Assembly: GCA_023053545.1 (NCBI GenBank)
Contig: JAKZAN010000001.1
Coordinates: 5,166,565 to 5,230,564, forward strand
Length of the DNA: 64,000 bases
Direction: 5' to 3'
Origin: Lepidurus packardi
Taxonomy: Eukaryota; Arthropoda; Branchiopoda; Notostraca; Triopsidae
The notes under the pieces are model-generated. The model was not told where the DNA came from. It saw nothing but the letters and a program-made list of their open reading frames with translations, and did not search any database. The position numbers were made by a program, and so were the translations under genes. This document shows, one piece after another, positions 38,633-51,416 of the stretch; position 1 is the first letter of the stretch; each line of letters starts with the position of its first letter.

Positions 38633-41379
38633 GTGTATTTTTGTTACTTTTCTCTACCAATAATAAGATCAATAGAAAGTTTATTTCAGAATAATAACCT
38701 TTATAAAAAAAAATCAGCAATATTAAATGGTCAGAAATAGTCGATAATGTGCCCGTTAGATGGCACAGTTTTGACTAAAAATAGATCAACAAGGTTCACG
38801 CCTGAAAAGCGTTGACAAACTACGCCTATCGCTTACGCAAATTACCTTCAAGAAATTGAGAAGAAAAATTTAATATGAAGGGGAATATCATAGTAAAACT
38901 CAATTGCTGTAAATTGATAAAATTTTAAAGTTAATCAATATTGTACTCCACTGTGTGATAATTAAACTTTTGCACTGATATGTTCGAAACCAGAAAACGG
39001 ATGGGAAACATCTAAGGAGAGAGTCAATACTGATTAGCAAATTCTAAAAATTTTCTTTGCTTTGTCAAGAGAATTAGTACACAATTTTTGGCTCTTGCTT
39101 TCTAGGAAACAATGCAGTAAGTCACCGTTATAAGTACATCCAATTCTTGAGTTAATTAATAGGCAGAAGACTAAGGGCATAGATATGCGACAGTTTGAAA
39201 ATGCCGGTCTGGTATATGTTTTGCAATGTTCCAGATGCCTTTTGCCCTGTTCTGTACATGCTATGGAGCTTAGGCGATGGCAGGCAAGCTAGGTTTAAAA
39301 ATAGTTCTTCCGGCTAAGAGAGAGTCGAGTTGGGCTTAACCTCAACATCGGATTTGCATCGTGCTGTTATTGCTGCGGTCTCAAGCTGCTGTAATTACGT
39401 GTTATTCTTGTTAGTTATCGCGAAAACCCAATTTTGCAGGTGGAACTGTTGTAATACCTCGTGGTTATTGTTAGCATTTGTTGAACATTGTGTGGTGTTG
39501 GAGAACCTACTTACTATTCTCAGAATTGTTCGAGGTTCACGTCATTCTTCGTGAGGTAAAATTGTGGGAACTGAGGGAAATTTGTTTCTGACATAAACGA
39601 AATATAAGGCATCTAAATCTATTTCTCTAAGAGTCTAAATTTAGAAAGATTTAATGCTACGTAAAACCCATACACTTTTTTGGCAGGTGATACCGACTTT
39701 GGCTGTGAGATGGATCCCTTCTCAGCTTCAAGGACTGCATGTAATATTTGTTTGATAAAATAACTTTGTGCTCTCCATAACTAATAAGATTTGTGACAGT
39801 GATGCAAGAACTGCGCGAGCGAACTTCATCTAAGAGCCGCGTTTTTCGCAGCCAGGTGTCCTCGTCTGTCGAATCCGTATCTGTCGCGGAACGCGTGGTC
39901 CACGGCTCTACCGTAAGTTGCAAGTTTCTGGATTGCCTTCGTGCTTGCTGCTAACTGCAACCTTTGAATGCTCGTTTAACAAACCTCATTGCTCTCACCT
40001 GGCTAATGACGACGCATAACATGTACACAGTCTCCTTCGGCTCGTCCTAACATACAGAGTACAAATAGATGATTGAAAGCTATCTGACACATCCGTTGCT
40101 TTTTCTAAAGGAGATTTGTACACGACTAGCACATGACTGTTAGCAAAGGTCGTTCAAATTGCTCATTCTTGTAGCAGGTTGGTCTTCTTCGTTGGGCGGG
40201 TTTGATAGCGCATTTGGGCTGCCTCACATGATCACCTAACTCAGCGAAATGGGGCCCAAGTCACGGGAAGTGAAATTTTTAGCATTGTTGATGATCGGCC
40301 AACGCGCATTTGATTCTGACAAACGTCGTTGGGCTCCCTTTTCTTTTCGCTCCCAACCCCTGCTCCGGTATGTTCTTATCCTCTTGTCTTGTATGGCACA
40401 TGGCATACGCGTTAGTTTCCCACTGGGCTAAATGCGGTTGCTGGATCTCGTAAATTTTCGCAAGCAACATAAGTACTTGGCTACCTTTTTCCAGCTTTGC
40501 AGAATGTATTATCCCTTGGCGCTAACGATCTCCTCAAGGGTCTTACGCCTTCCATATGTCCAAGAATGTTAGAACCGAAGCATCTGTGGTCTTCTGTGGT
40601 TGAAGCTATGAAACCTATATCGGGACTCCCGGAATTAGCGTTACTTGTCACCTTAAAAGGGTATAGCAAGGTTAGGCTCGTTTGACACGGGTTTTGTGGA
40701 CCGGGCAAACAGGTTTCATGGACGACATTCATCTTCGCGCGTGGGGCCTTTCCAATAATTTGTTGAACACGCCAGAGAACAAGGATTGGCACCAGCCTAC
40801 AGCAAAAAAAAAATCCATCTTAAATTCCACCTGTCGTCACGAAACAGGAGCTTTGGAGATATATCTTTTCTGGCTATCTCTTTTTATTGTCCCAGCTCTA
40901 CTTTCATGCAACCGAGAAGGGACTAATGCTCATTAATGTGTAGAAAATCCCTTTAAATCAATCACAACACGAACCAACTGATGGTTTCGAACGATTTTAC
41001 GGTAAGACTGAGTGCTCAGCAGGATTTTTACGACAATTGTACTACGTTGTTCCATTTTTGAAATTCTTTTGGCGCTTTGGGGTTTGGTTCCTGCGGTTGA
41101 AAAACGGTCACATTTGCTGGGGACGAAGGACGTCTCGTTATTTTAAGAGCGCCTTGCGTATAACCCTGAGTGGCGGGATAGCCGAGTTAGTCAGAGCTCC
41201 TTCAGACTCCGAACGCAAAAGGGGAACACCACTGTCATACACCCCATGTGTGTTCAGTATCCCTATAACAGCCACAGGACTCCCATACTGTCAGTGTCAT
41301 CCGTCAAAAGCAACATACAGAAAGTGGTTCGGAAACGTTCAGTGGCTAAAGGTAATAACGAACCAGCACCCTAGACACC

Positions 41380-44300
41380 ATGATTTCCTCCTTCTGCCGA
41401 GTCACTGGCAACAGTCGCAACTTGCCTAAACCCAATTACTTTCCTCTATTACCTCCTATTTCCCCCGCGGAGGCTCGACGCATTTGCAAACTCACAGGCA
41501 AATCGCAATCTTGGGAGGATCACCACTACGTCCCGGTGATAGAATTCGGCAAGGAAAGCAAAGCTTTATTGACCCACTGTCACATCACGCAAAACTCCGA
41601 GGGCAACGAAATTCACAGCTATGTGCCGAGCGATGATTGCTGGCAACAAACAACGCGTCGTTCCAAGGAAGAGCCGCGAGGGGAAGGTTGCCGCATTACG
41701 TCTAAATACCAAGTGAATTCGGACTATGTTTATGTTTCTCCCGTCCTTGACCCTCCTTCGCCCACTTCGTCCAAAATAGCTCACCAAGAATGGAAAGAAT
41801 TGCAAGCGGTTATGAAGCAAAATACCGCCTCGCCCAAGAACACTTCTCATCCCGAGCAGGAGACTCGCTACGTCTATCCGTTATCGGACGACGGCATAAG
41901 CCTCGTCCTTCCCACTGCCTTAGAGGAAGCTGTTCGCAAGGGAGACATTGACAGCCTGTTGCTCTCCAAAGCTGGTGACATGTCCTTACTACGTCTCCGT
42001 AACGGCAAAACTGTGAGTCTTCCGATGCGGCAGCTGTCGCAGGAAGAAATTGCGACAGAGGAACCGTTCCTTTACCAAGGAGGCGGGCAAGACTCGCAAG
42101 TTTTGAAGAAACAAAAGAAAATCCAAGAGTACAAGAAGCGGAAAATGTCTGATTCATTGTTGGGTTGCCGACGGCGATTCATTGACTTCAGCAACAATGA
42201 ACAAATGTCTCAATCATCCCTAAAGGAGGAAGAGGATATCAACCTTGATCAACTGCGTTGGTCGCAGATTGACTGGAGTGCCCGCGTAGCATTACTAGAT
42301 GCAGGTCATCGGTCAGCTGCCAATATGCTTGTCTTTGGTCCGGACTGGCGAGATTTGGTGTATCCACATCCAGAAAAATGGGACTGGGAAGCGTTCTCAC
42401 AATTAGTTCTAGATGATTCGGTTCCATTGCCACCAACTTATTCCTCGACCGAGCTAACGCATGTGAATCTTGCCGAATTGAATCCGGGTCCATTTGTAAA
42501 CCAGCCGCTTATTACTAACGACACTGTAGGGTTTGAAGCTGTTCCTGTGTTTGAAACCATTTTAGCCCCTTTTCAGCCGCAAGTGGAGCTTGATCTACTG
42601 CAAGCTCTTAACCGTACGTCGGCGACAGTAAGTCAAGTGGACGATATCAAGAGTCTGTTCCAGAATGTGGAATCTGCTATGTTATTGCCATTTATTCACG
42701 AAGTTGACAACCTTGTCAACATTCTGAGCACCGGCACTCCCGGAGCGCTGGTGGAAGATACACGTCGTGGTGACGTCCGATTTCACCCCACAAACTCCTC
42801 TGAAGAAGTCGTTAAGCTCGGTCAGGCAGAGAACAGCAGAGTCATTGAAGGATTATTGGTGGCCATGGGCGAAGAGGAGAGATTCGTCATGGGTCGTCAG
42901 GTCCAACAAATAGATGGTGCAAAGGGATTTGTTGCGGGACGGGCAGTGCTTAATCATGTCAACAAGCTTGAGTTTCAGCCAGGAATTGTTGTACAAACGC
43001 CAGACACGCCAGGTTTTATCCCCGGGCTTACGTTCCCGTCTCCTACACATGGACAGACGTTCTGCCCGGGTGAAATCTTAACCAGTGGCGATGGTCAAAG
43101 TAAATTCCATTCTGGTCAAGCCTTGCAAACCCTACATGGGCCCAAGTTTACCAGTGGGTTCACTATACCTACGACCGAAGGACCGAAATTTGTCGCTGGG
43201 CACGTCTGCCACGACAAGCTTTTATCAGGGCAAGTCTTAAAGACACAGCAAGGCCCCGAGTTTATTACAGGACAAACTTACGATTCTCCACAGGGAGTTC
43301 GGTTTGTACCTGGTCGCGTTGTGCCCACGCCGAATGGTTTTAACTTTGTTCCGGGACAAAAAGTAAAAAATGCAGAGGGGGAAGCTCACTTCGCACCCGG
43401 ATATTGTTTAGAAACACCAGAAGGACCAGTCTTCGTACCAGGATTCTCATTATCTGCATCTGATGGACAAGATAAAGTGGAATTTACAGCAGGATTGGTT
43501 AAAGAAGGGTGTTTTACCCCGGGCCTTCTGACCGAGAAGACGGGTCAGTTTGTGGTAGGTAAGATTCCTCGGAATCCCGACGGATCAGGGTCGGCATTCG
43601 TACCCGGCAAGATTGATCCCGAATCGCGCAAATTCCAAGCGTCCACTAGCTTGGAAGACGTCCAAGTCATGGAATTCGAAGGCTGCATAAGCCAGCACTG
43701 GAATACTTGGCCAGTGAGCGGATCCTCATTAACAGCCATGCCCTTCGTGAAACCGGAAATGGGCTACATGAAGCAGGACGAACGCGCTGTCAAGTTCTAT
43801 CGTACAGAAAAGAACCCAGAAGGCCAAGACGCAGAAATCAAAATTGTCAGCGGACAGCTCTGGAATCTAGAAGGCGAAGAGACTCCCCGCTTTATTCCGG
43901 GTACATACAAGAAAAAACCATAGAAAACATTCGAAATCCTAATTACCTTCCCGGATTTCAAACTAGGCAAACTCATTGAAACCGCTATTGGGACGCGGTT
44001 CGTAAGTGGCCAGCTGGTGCGCACCCAAAGGGGAGAGCAATTTACCCCGGGAGTTGTCATTGACTCCAGGGATAATCCTCCCAAGTATTCGCCTAAGTTT
44101 ATACCAGGTAAACTTGGCGGCATTCAGGCAACACAAAAATTACTCTCCTCGGTTAACTTTTGGTCGTTTTAATAGGACAGCTCATTGAAACTAAGGATGG
44201 AAAGAGATTCTGTCCTGGTCAGGTTTTGCCACCCACCGGCAAGAAAGGTGGTCCTCCTCGGTTTGTCGTGGGTAATATCTTGCAAACTAAGTATGGGGCC

Positions 44301-47300
44301 ACCTTCGTACCCTCGCAGGTGATGTACACAGACCAAGGTTCTCGCCTAATACCGGGAAACTTGCACATGACAAGTCAAGGTCCAAGGTTTGTCCCTGCCG
44401 TATTGGAAGATATGGGCAACGGCGTGAAATTCCGTGAAGGTACCGTCGTTGAGACGCCTGAAGGACCTCGTTTCTTGGCATCCGACCTGGAGGAGAATGC
44501 AGAAGGTGCCCTGGAATTCACCGTACAAGGTTTTGAGGTAACGCCTGAAGAGTTGCGACTAATCACGGCTTATCCTTTTGCTGCTTTGCATTTTCCACTT
44601 ACCGATGATGAACCTCTCATCGACTCGCGAATGCTAAGACAAATGGCAGCTGCCGGAGCGGCTGTCGAACGTTACACGGCCCAACACTTGCACGATGTCA
44701 AGATTTCTTGTCCCCAAGATTCCAATCCCGCCATTTTAGGCGCTAACGCCTTCAATGTCACGGAGCCAGATCTAAAAAGTTTGGTAATCAAAGCCAGCAA
44801 GGCTGGTCACAAAAATAATAAGTCCACGGGAGCGGATGGGACCACGAACCCAGGAGTAGAAACGACAGGTCCATCCCAACATGAGTTTGACAAGAAGACC
44901 GAAACGGCTTCAATTTTACATTCCAACGCGAATGCAAAAACTTCTTTCTCTCAGACTGGTTTAAATAGCTCTGCTCGACATGTACCAGCAAAGCAAGACC
45001 CTAATGATGGGCAGTTTTCAGACGGAGGTGTCGAGGCACAGACAGGAGACTGTCAAGCTGTTACAGTAGCCCTTGTAGGAAACTTGATGAGTTCTGGGAG
45101 TGAGCAGAGTAATGAGGTGTCTGCAAAAGCTAACAAAAGCGGAGATCCAAACGGTGACGTACACCAAGATTCCGTGGCTCAAAACCAGCCTGGCACGCTA
45201 GGGGTTGAACAGAACGTAGGCCAAACTGAAGACATTAACTGTTCGACAGTTGACAACCTGACTCTTGTACCTTACAGCCAAACTTCTCTCTCTAATTCGA
45301 AAGGCCTAACTGCTCCCCAAACCTCCCAAGTTGACGTGCTTGGGTTGAACCAAGAGGAATCCAACTCTGTAAGGGATGAGGTTTTCAATTCAAGTAAGCA
45401 ATCCACGGCTACAGGGGCTGACAGCGATCATTTACTTTCAAGCTACCAACATATTAAGAACCAAGGCACAAAGAATGTGTCACCCTTGGATCCGTTAGGG
45501 GATAGTGACCTCAGGCAACTTGGAAATGGAAGTCATAAGTTGTTGCACAACAGTAGTTCTAATGAAAGTTCCTCAGTTGGTAAGACCACCTCGTTGACGA
45601 GTTTTGCTTCCACTGACTTGATCGACCAAAACCGAAACGATGCGTGTAACACCTGTGGTTCCGCAAGAAAGGCGGACCAAAATGGTATCAGGTTGGACAA
45701 TGACTTTGAAGAAGTAGATGGTTCCTCTCTTGGGAATTCAAGTAGCCAGGTTGGAGTTTTTGACTTTAAGAACCAAGTTCAACAAGGTCAACGCCTAACT
45801 GCGGAAGCTGATCAAGCAAACGGTAAGGTCGAACTAGGAAATTCTTCTACGCCAGGACTGCCAGACAGTTTCACTTTGCACGACCAGCAACAAGGCACGT
45901 CGAATCTTCATAAGTCGCAAAATGCGTCAAGACAAATCCACTACGAAAGCGAAACCCCCGACGGTGCAGCCAAAAATGATGACCTGTGCCAGGACCCATC
46001 AAAGCTTTCAGGAGCTGGGCAAGCAGGGCACAATTTACTGACACATGCATTAGACAGTGTCCCTTGTCCTGACAGATGTCAAGGCATATCTCTTGCGAAT
46101 TTGGAACTGTCATGTGGGAGTAATAAAGCAGCAGTATCAGCTGCTAATCAATTACAGTTGACTTCGAGCCCAAAAGAACCTATCCTTACTAATCGAAATA
46201 GTCAAGAATACCTTAATCCAACAAATAAACAGCAATCTTCTTTCAGAGATACGCAAGGTATGGCTAATGCATCGGAATCTGCTACAATGTCTAGCCTAGA
46301 AAGTCCGCTCTGTCTGAAAGAAACCTCAAAAGAATGCAAAAGGCTGGCAGGGAATCAAGTCCTTCCAAAAGAATCCAATTGTGTGTCGTCAGAAGGAGGG
46401 TTAGGATCTACAGCTCATGACAGTAATGCAGAGCTAGACTTCCAGTCCAGTACGACAGATCGGCCTGGTTATTCTTCAGGGCAGAGCCATAGCACTGTGC
46501 TAATGACCTCAGAACTAACGGCAAATAAAGAGCCCCAGGCTATTAACCGAGTCCGACAACCAACTTGTAGCTCAGTAGAATTAGCTGCAAGTGGATACGA
46601 CAGCCAGAACGGTCCAGAACAAGATGCAGACGACAATGGCTTTCGCGAAACTTTCGCGGAGCCTCAAATTGGATCAACGCCAAACACTACACCATTATCA
46701 ATCTCGAACGCATCGCAACACCAAGGAGACAATTCAGCTCTGGTGACGCAGATCGATGCGTCAAACTGTCGCACACCTGCTGAACCTCTCGATAGAAGTT
46801 CAGGTGGCCTTCATACGGCCCTCCCATATTCCACCCTAACGTCGGTAGACGGGAACAATGAAGCAGATGACAGAAAAGGCGAGTTGTTTGTGTGTGACAA
46901 AAAACCTGCCAAGAATGTCGCGTTGAAAGGAAACAAAAATAGCACATCCATCAACAGCCAGCTCGGAGCTGGACGAAGTGACGGAGCAGTCGTAAAGGAA
47001 TGTCAAACTAACCAGTTCTTAAATGACAAGAATAATCTTCCTACGAGCAGCCACGCGAACCAACTAGACAGAGAAATGCCGAATGATCTACGTAAAAGTT
47101 TCTCTGCGGCCAGAAGAACAATCGGGTCAGCAGACCGGATAGGCTTAGCTGCTACTGGCCGTGACGACGGCATAATGCTCCATCAAACACGCAATGATTC
47201 AATCGCAGGAACCTTTGCAGCATCCAAGATCAATTCAGAAGGAGGATCCCCACACTGGCACGCTTCCAATGAAATTTTTAATGGCGATGGAGTTGTGAAA

Positions 47301-50300
47301 GATGGAGAACCATGTGTCAGGAGCAACAAAAAAGGACACGACACTGGACCAGGAATGCTACATACTGACAGTAGTCTGGCGTTAGAAACAGAATCTGAGC
47401 TTCCCCACGAGCACACAAGTATGCACGAAGGAGGTACCCAGATTGCCAGTTCCTTACGTAAAGGTTACCAAGACGACGAGCAAGTTCCGGGCAACGGTTC
47501 AAGAGGAACAATGGGAACAGACTTTAACGATTATGATTCTAACAGCCAAGACAAAAGCCAACGTGAGAAAAACCGCATAGAAAAATCAGTAGAGCAGGGT
47601 AGTGGGGAAGAAAACACCAGTAATAATCCACAAGAATCGCTGAGTCTCGACAAGGAATACGACGAGAATTCTATAAACTACCTTAACGCAGTCATACTCA
47701 ATAACAAGCACGGTATAGGTTCTAATGACGACCGTACTAACTCCAATTCATTGTTGAAACACAGGGGAAAAGGGAATTCGGATCAAGACAATCTTAGCGA
47801 CAAGTTGGAGTACGTTTCTTCGCCAACAGATTCTGTACACAATGTACCAGGGAACGGCACTGGAGAGCCGGTTTCAGATGGAGCCGCTTTCAGAGAAGAA
47901 GACATCAAAGGATTTCATACTTCAGGTTTAACGACCGAGTCAACAACCATGAATCTGTCACGAACGGACTCCGAAGACCTAAGCGAAAAGAAAGCGCAAC
48001 TTCATTTGTTGTCGAAATTGTTGAACAAGGACGACCCAAACGACGCGTCTGAAGAAAGAGAATTTAAAGACCCATTTGGGACTCGCAAAAGAAAGGACAA
48101 GAAACCTTACTTTGACGCAGACGATGACAGGGTTATGCCCGCTCTGGGTTTAAAAGAATCCCTGATCAGCTCAACAACCGACTATGCCAACTTGGCGGTC
48201 CAGGCGTTTTTCAAGCGCATCAAATCCGACCTGGATTGTGTTGAAGACGATCCTTTCATTCGGGGCACGTTAAAGCAAGCCGAAGGCTTAGCAGTTGCCA
48301 TCGCGCGTCCCGACTTGGCTGAAAACGTTCGACAGTTGCTGGACATATTAAAAAATTCGCAAGGGGATGAAGAAATGGTGCGCCTGATTGCTAATATTTT
48401 ATCTTTGAAGGAGCTAGCGGAAAACAACACAGAATTGGCTGAGTTGCTACAGAAAGTAGAGACGAAACCAGAGTTGATTGCCCATGACCAGAACTTGAAG
48501 AATAACTTGGCTGACGCTATCGCCGACGTACAAAATCACATGGCGGGTGACCTTCGTAGTTCAATCGCGAGTAGAAACAAACCCCCTTCTGAACTGCCAA
48601 CTGGTCATGTAGGCCAAGGAACAAATAACACGAAATCCCACTTATCTGGTCAGATCAGCTGCGATGAAGTGTCCCAACATACAAACGGTGTAGTAGACGC
48701 CTCTTTATCCAAACCTGGAAAAGAATATGATAGATCAGCATCATTGCAGTCCAGGCAACAATTGCAGTCAGCTAACATAACGGGCGGTGAAAGTCAAAAT
48801 AAATCTCTAACGTCATCCAGATCGAAAGGACTAACAACTGACAGCGTTAATAAAGCCCGACTCGCAGATTCGAATAATAGCAAATTTACTAAGCAGGGAA
48901 ATTCGGTTACGGAAGATGGTCAAGGTGGATCGAGTAAAATAAACCTTGTAGGAAAGACACCTTCTGAAACAACAGATCAAACTGCTGAACAGAAAGCAAG
49001 CCTGGAAAACCAATCTAGGTCGGATGTTGCTCTCGGTGGTAGACAGACATCAGAACTAGGTTCCCAGGGTACACCAGCTGCATCTAATGGTAAAGGAATT
49101 ACTGAGAATAAGGGTCTTCTTGACTTGACTGGGAATACAGTCGGAGATCAATCGAATGGCTTTATAACTGTTTCTGAATCCTTCATAGACTGTTCGGTCC
49201 GAGACCTTACTCCAACGTCTGCTTCGCAATCATTAACTAATATCAGCGGTGGTCCTAATCAGAGCCTTAGCGTCGTAGGGAGTAAACTAGAAGATGCAAG
49301 TGGTAGCTTAGACAAGAGTCATCCAGGACGCAAGAACAAGACCCATACACACGAAGTGGGAAACCTCAGTAAAGACTCCATGAGCAATGAATTCAACCAA
49401 AATTTACGCGATCTAGAAAGTAAACTAGGGAACGGAAGCACTGCCGCAGATATCGCTCTTTCACAGCGCTCGAGCAAAGCACATCGACAATATGACGAAA
49501 GCCTTGACAAAAGACTCACCGATAGTGAATCAAAACAAAACATACACGATCCAGAACTTAAATCAGAAAATAAAAGTGATAACGTAGACAAGACCCATTC
49601 GCAAAGCACGAATTATGAAACAGACGATGGGGAGAACTTGTCAGCTAAGTCTGTTCTCAGAACAAAAAGACTTGACCAAGAAGTCTTCGCGGAGCAAAAC
49701 ACTTCACTCGGAGCAGAAGAGAACAAAAGTAGCCCTAAAAGACAAGGTGATGAAAATGAGTCCGGTCAATTGTCAAGTGGTAGCGGTCAGAATCAAGGTG
49801 GGGGAGAACACGGAAATAATGAGTTGGAAGACATACCCATTTTATGGAGGCCTCCACGTACCCCGAAGCGAATCTCCGTTACAAGTCGACCTGCGTCTGT
49901 TCGTTACTCTTCCAGTGAACTGTTGAATGACCGTAACAGTGTCGGGGATGATGAGAACGTCACTGCCGGACCCACTAGGAAAACGAGTTGCAGGAACACA
50001 GTTTCTAACTTTACCAACGCGGGTGACCGCAAGGCCTTACCCGAAGGTGAACCCTCTCTTCCACCCGTTATAACCTCCGCAAAAGATATCCCTAAAGAAA
50101 TTATAGACACGCTTCGCTACTCGACAGATGAGGCTAAGAAGGAGCTTTACGTAGAGCAAATCCTCGACGCTCTTGCTCGCACTCAGGATGAGCTCCATCC
50201 GTCCTCAGAGGGGGAAGAAGGCAACGGCGATGAAGACGAGTTTACTGAACAAAGTTACAAAAGGCGTCATGCTAGATTCACGCATCGTCGCCGCAGTTCT

Positions 50301-50837
50301 GCTTGTGTGATCCTTAAAGATTTCTTAGAAACTATAGTACCGCGGGACGCTGCTCGCGGAGTCCTTATTGGTGACATAGATTACATGGTAATTGATGAAG
50401 ACGGTGTCAGGTACTTCGAATCTGCCAGCGGGTTTGCTAGTCGTAGAAGTAGTCGTTATGACATTCGTTTATCCCGGGCTGGTTCCAGCGAGTTCAGTTC
50501 AGGTCCCTGGCCTTGGGCTGACACTGCTCCTTCTAGTGCGTCACGTAGTCGACGCTGCAGCGTAGACGATCAGATGCGCAAAGCGCGCCTCTCTAGGTCG
50601 GACTTGAAAAGTAATGCGTCCCAACCGGTTACCCGACAAAGTAGTGCAGAAAGACTGAACGCGCGTCGCAGTCGGTACTCCATGCCTTACTCCCGCAGTC
50701 CCAGCACCAGCGCCATTACTTCGCTCTCAGCCGTGTCAAGTCGGCGAAGCAGCGTCGGTCTAGCCGATGACCAACAGAGGCGTAAGCGTAAGGTGGGCGT
50801 ACTAGGTTTAGGCACGGGCTTTCGCGTAATTCAATAA
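41380..50837 (+). CDS. Giant F-x-P-G repeat protein of unknown family
   Basis: Three exons join in phase 1: 41380-43900, 43967-44107, 44176-50837, giving 3107 residues. I do not recognise the protein. Residues about 1-490 are soluble-looking, with a Lys/Arg-rich patch near 250. From about 495 to 995 there are roughly 20 degenerate repeats of 17-22 residues, consensus F-x-P-G-x-x-x-x-T-x-x-G, for example GVRFVPGRVVPTPNGFNF and GQLIETKDGKRFCPGQ. Both introns interrupt the Gly codon of an FIPG motif, so the middle exon is a repeat module. Residues about 1070-2160 are Asn/Ser/Asp/Gln-rich and probably disordered. A helical, conserved-looking block follows (about 2160-2350, with DLAENVRQLLDILKN). 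After more low complexity comes an Arg/Ser-rich C-terminus (RRSS motifs). It sits 0.6 kb upstream of Unc-89 on the same strand and may be a muscle protein or an alternative Unc-89 part; both are inference. The ATG at 41380 could also lie inside a longer first exon. Confidence 0.75.
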
Positions 50838-51416
50838 ATTTTAAACTTAGCATTAAAGATCCACCTAAGCATAAGGCCTAATTATGTAGGACGAGCAGCT
50901 CATTACTGCCGATCGTGATTAAATAGTCCATGTTAGCGTCTTGACGAAGAGACTTTGTAAACCTGACCCCACAGAAGTGAAGAACTTGGGTTCGTTTAAC
51001 CGTTTGTATAAAAAAAATATATAACCCGTGATTTTCGCATGTAAACTAGTTGCCCAGTTTCTCTTCCTCACATGATTAGTACAGTTTATTTCTTGGGGTT
51101 GCCTTCACTCTTGGAACTATGCCTTCCTGTGTGTGTAACCTAAACACATTTTAAATAAAAACCTAACTCTTTATTCTACCCTCGAAAACTGTTAAACACT
51201 TCTACTCATTTACTGTCAACACTAAACCTGGACAAGTTCCGAACGATCAAACTTGGAGCGAACATAGATTTTAACAGCTTTGCTTTAGATTTCTGACGTC
51301 CAGTTGTCCTTCGAAGAAACTGGTGATGGTTGCAGTTACTTTTACCACGAAGAACATGAGGCAGTAGTCCAAAAGTATTGTATATTAATATGTACGAACG
51401 TTAACAGATTGCTAAT
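50838..51416 (+). other. Gap between F-x-P-G gene and Unc-89
   Basis: Non-coding, AT-rich. An AATAAA occurs near 51156 and could end the upstream transcript. A splice acceptor-like CCTTGCAG ends at 51435, so upstream Unc-89 exons could splice across this gap. No SH3-encoding exon was found. Confidence 0.4.

Larger units (their letters stand above)
36993..41379. other. Gene-poor interval with transposon remnants
   Basis: Contains the foldback element at 38075 and the reverse-transcriptase tail at 38405, listed separately. The rest, especially 38750-41370, shows no recognised coding exon. The last kilobase probably includes the promoter and 5' UTR of the large gene that starts at 41380. Confidence 0.45.

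Noticed and set aside
38453-38740. ORF of 95 residues as a host gene
   Set aside because: The sequence matches the tail of a non-LTR reverse transcriptase and has a stop just upstream, so it is better read as a transposon remnant.
41171-41245. tRNA-like string GCGGGATAGCCGAGTTAGTC
   Set aside because: It resembles an A box of a Leu/Ser tRNA, but no T-arm GGTTCGA box or matching acceptor stem follows at the right distance.
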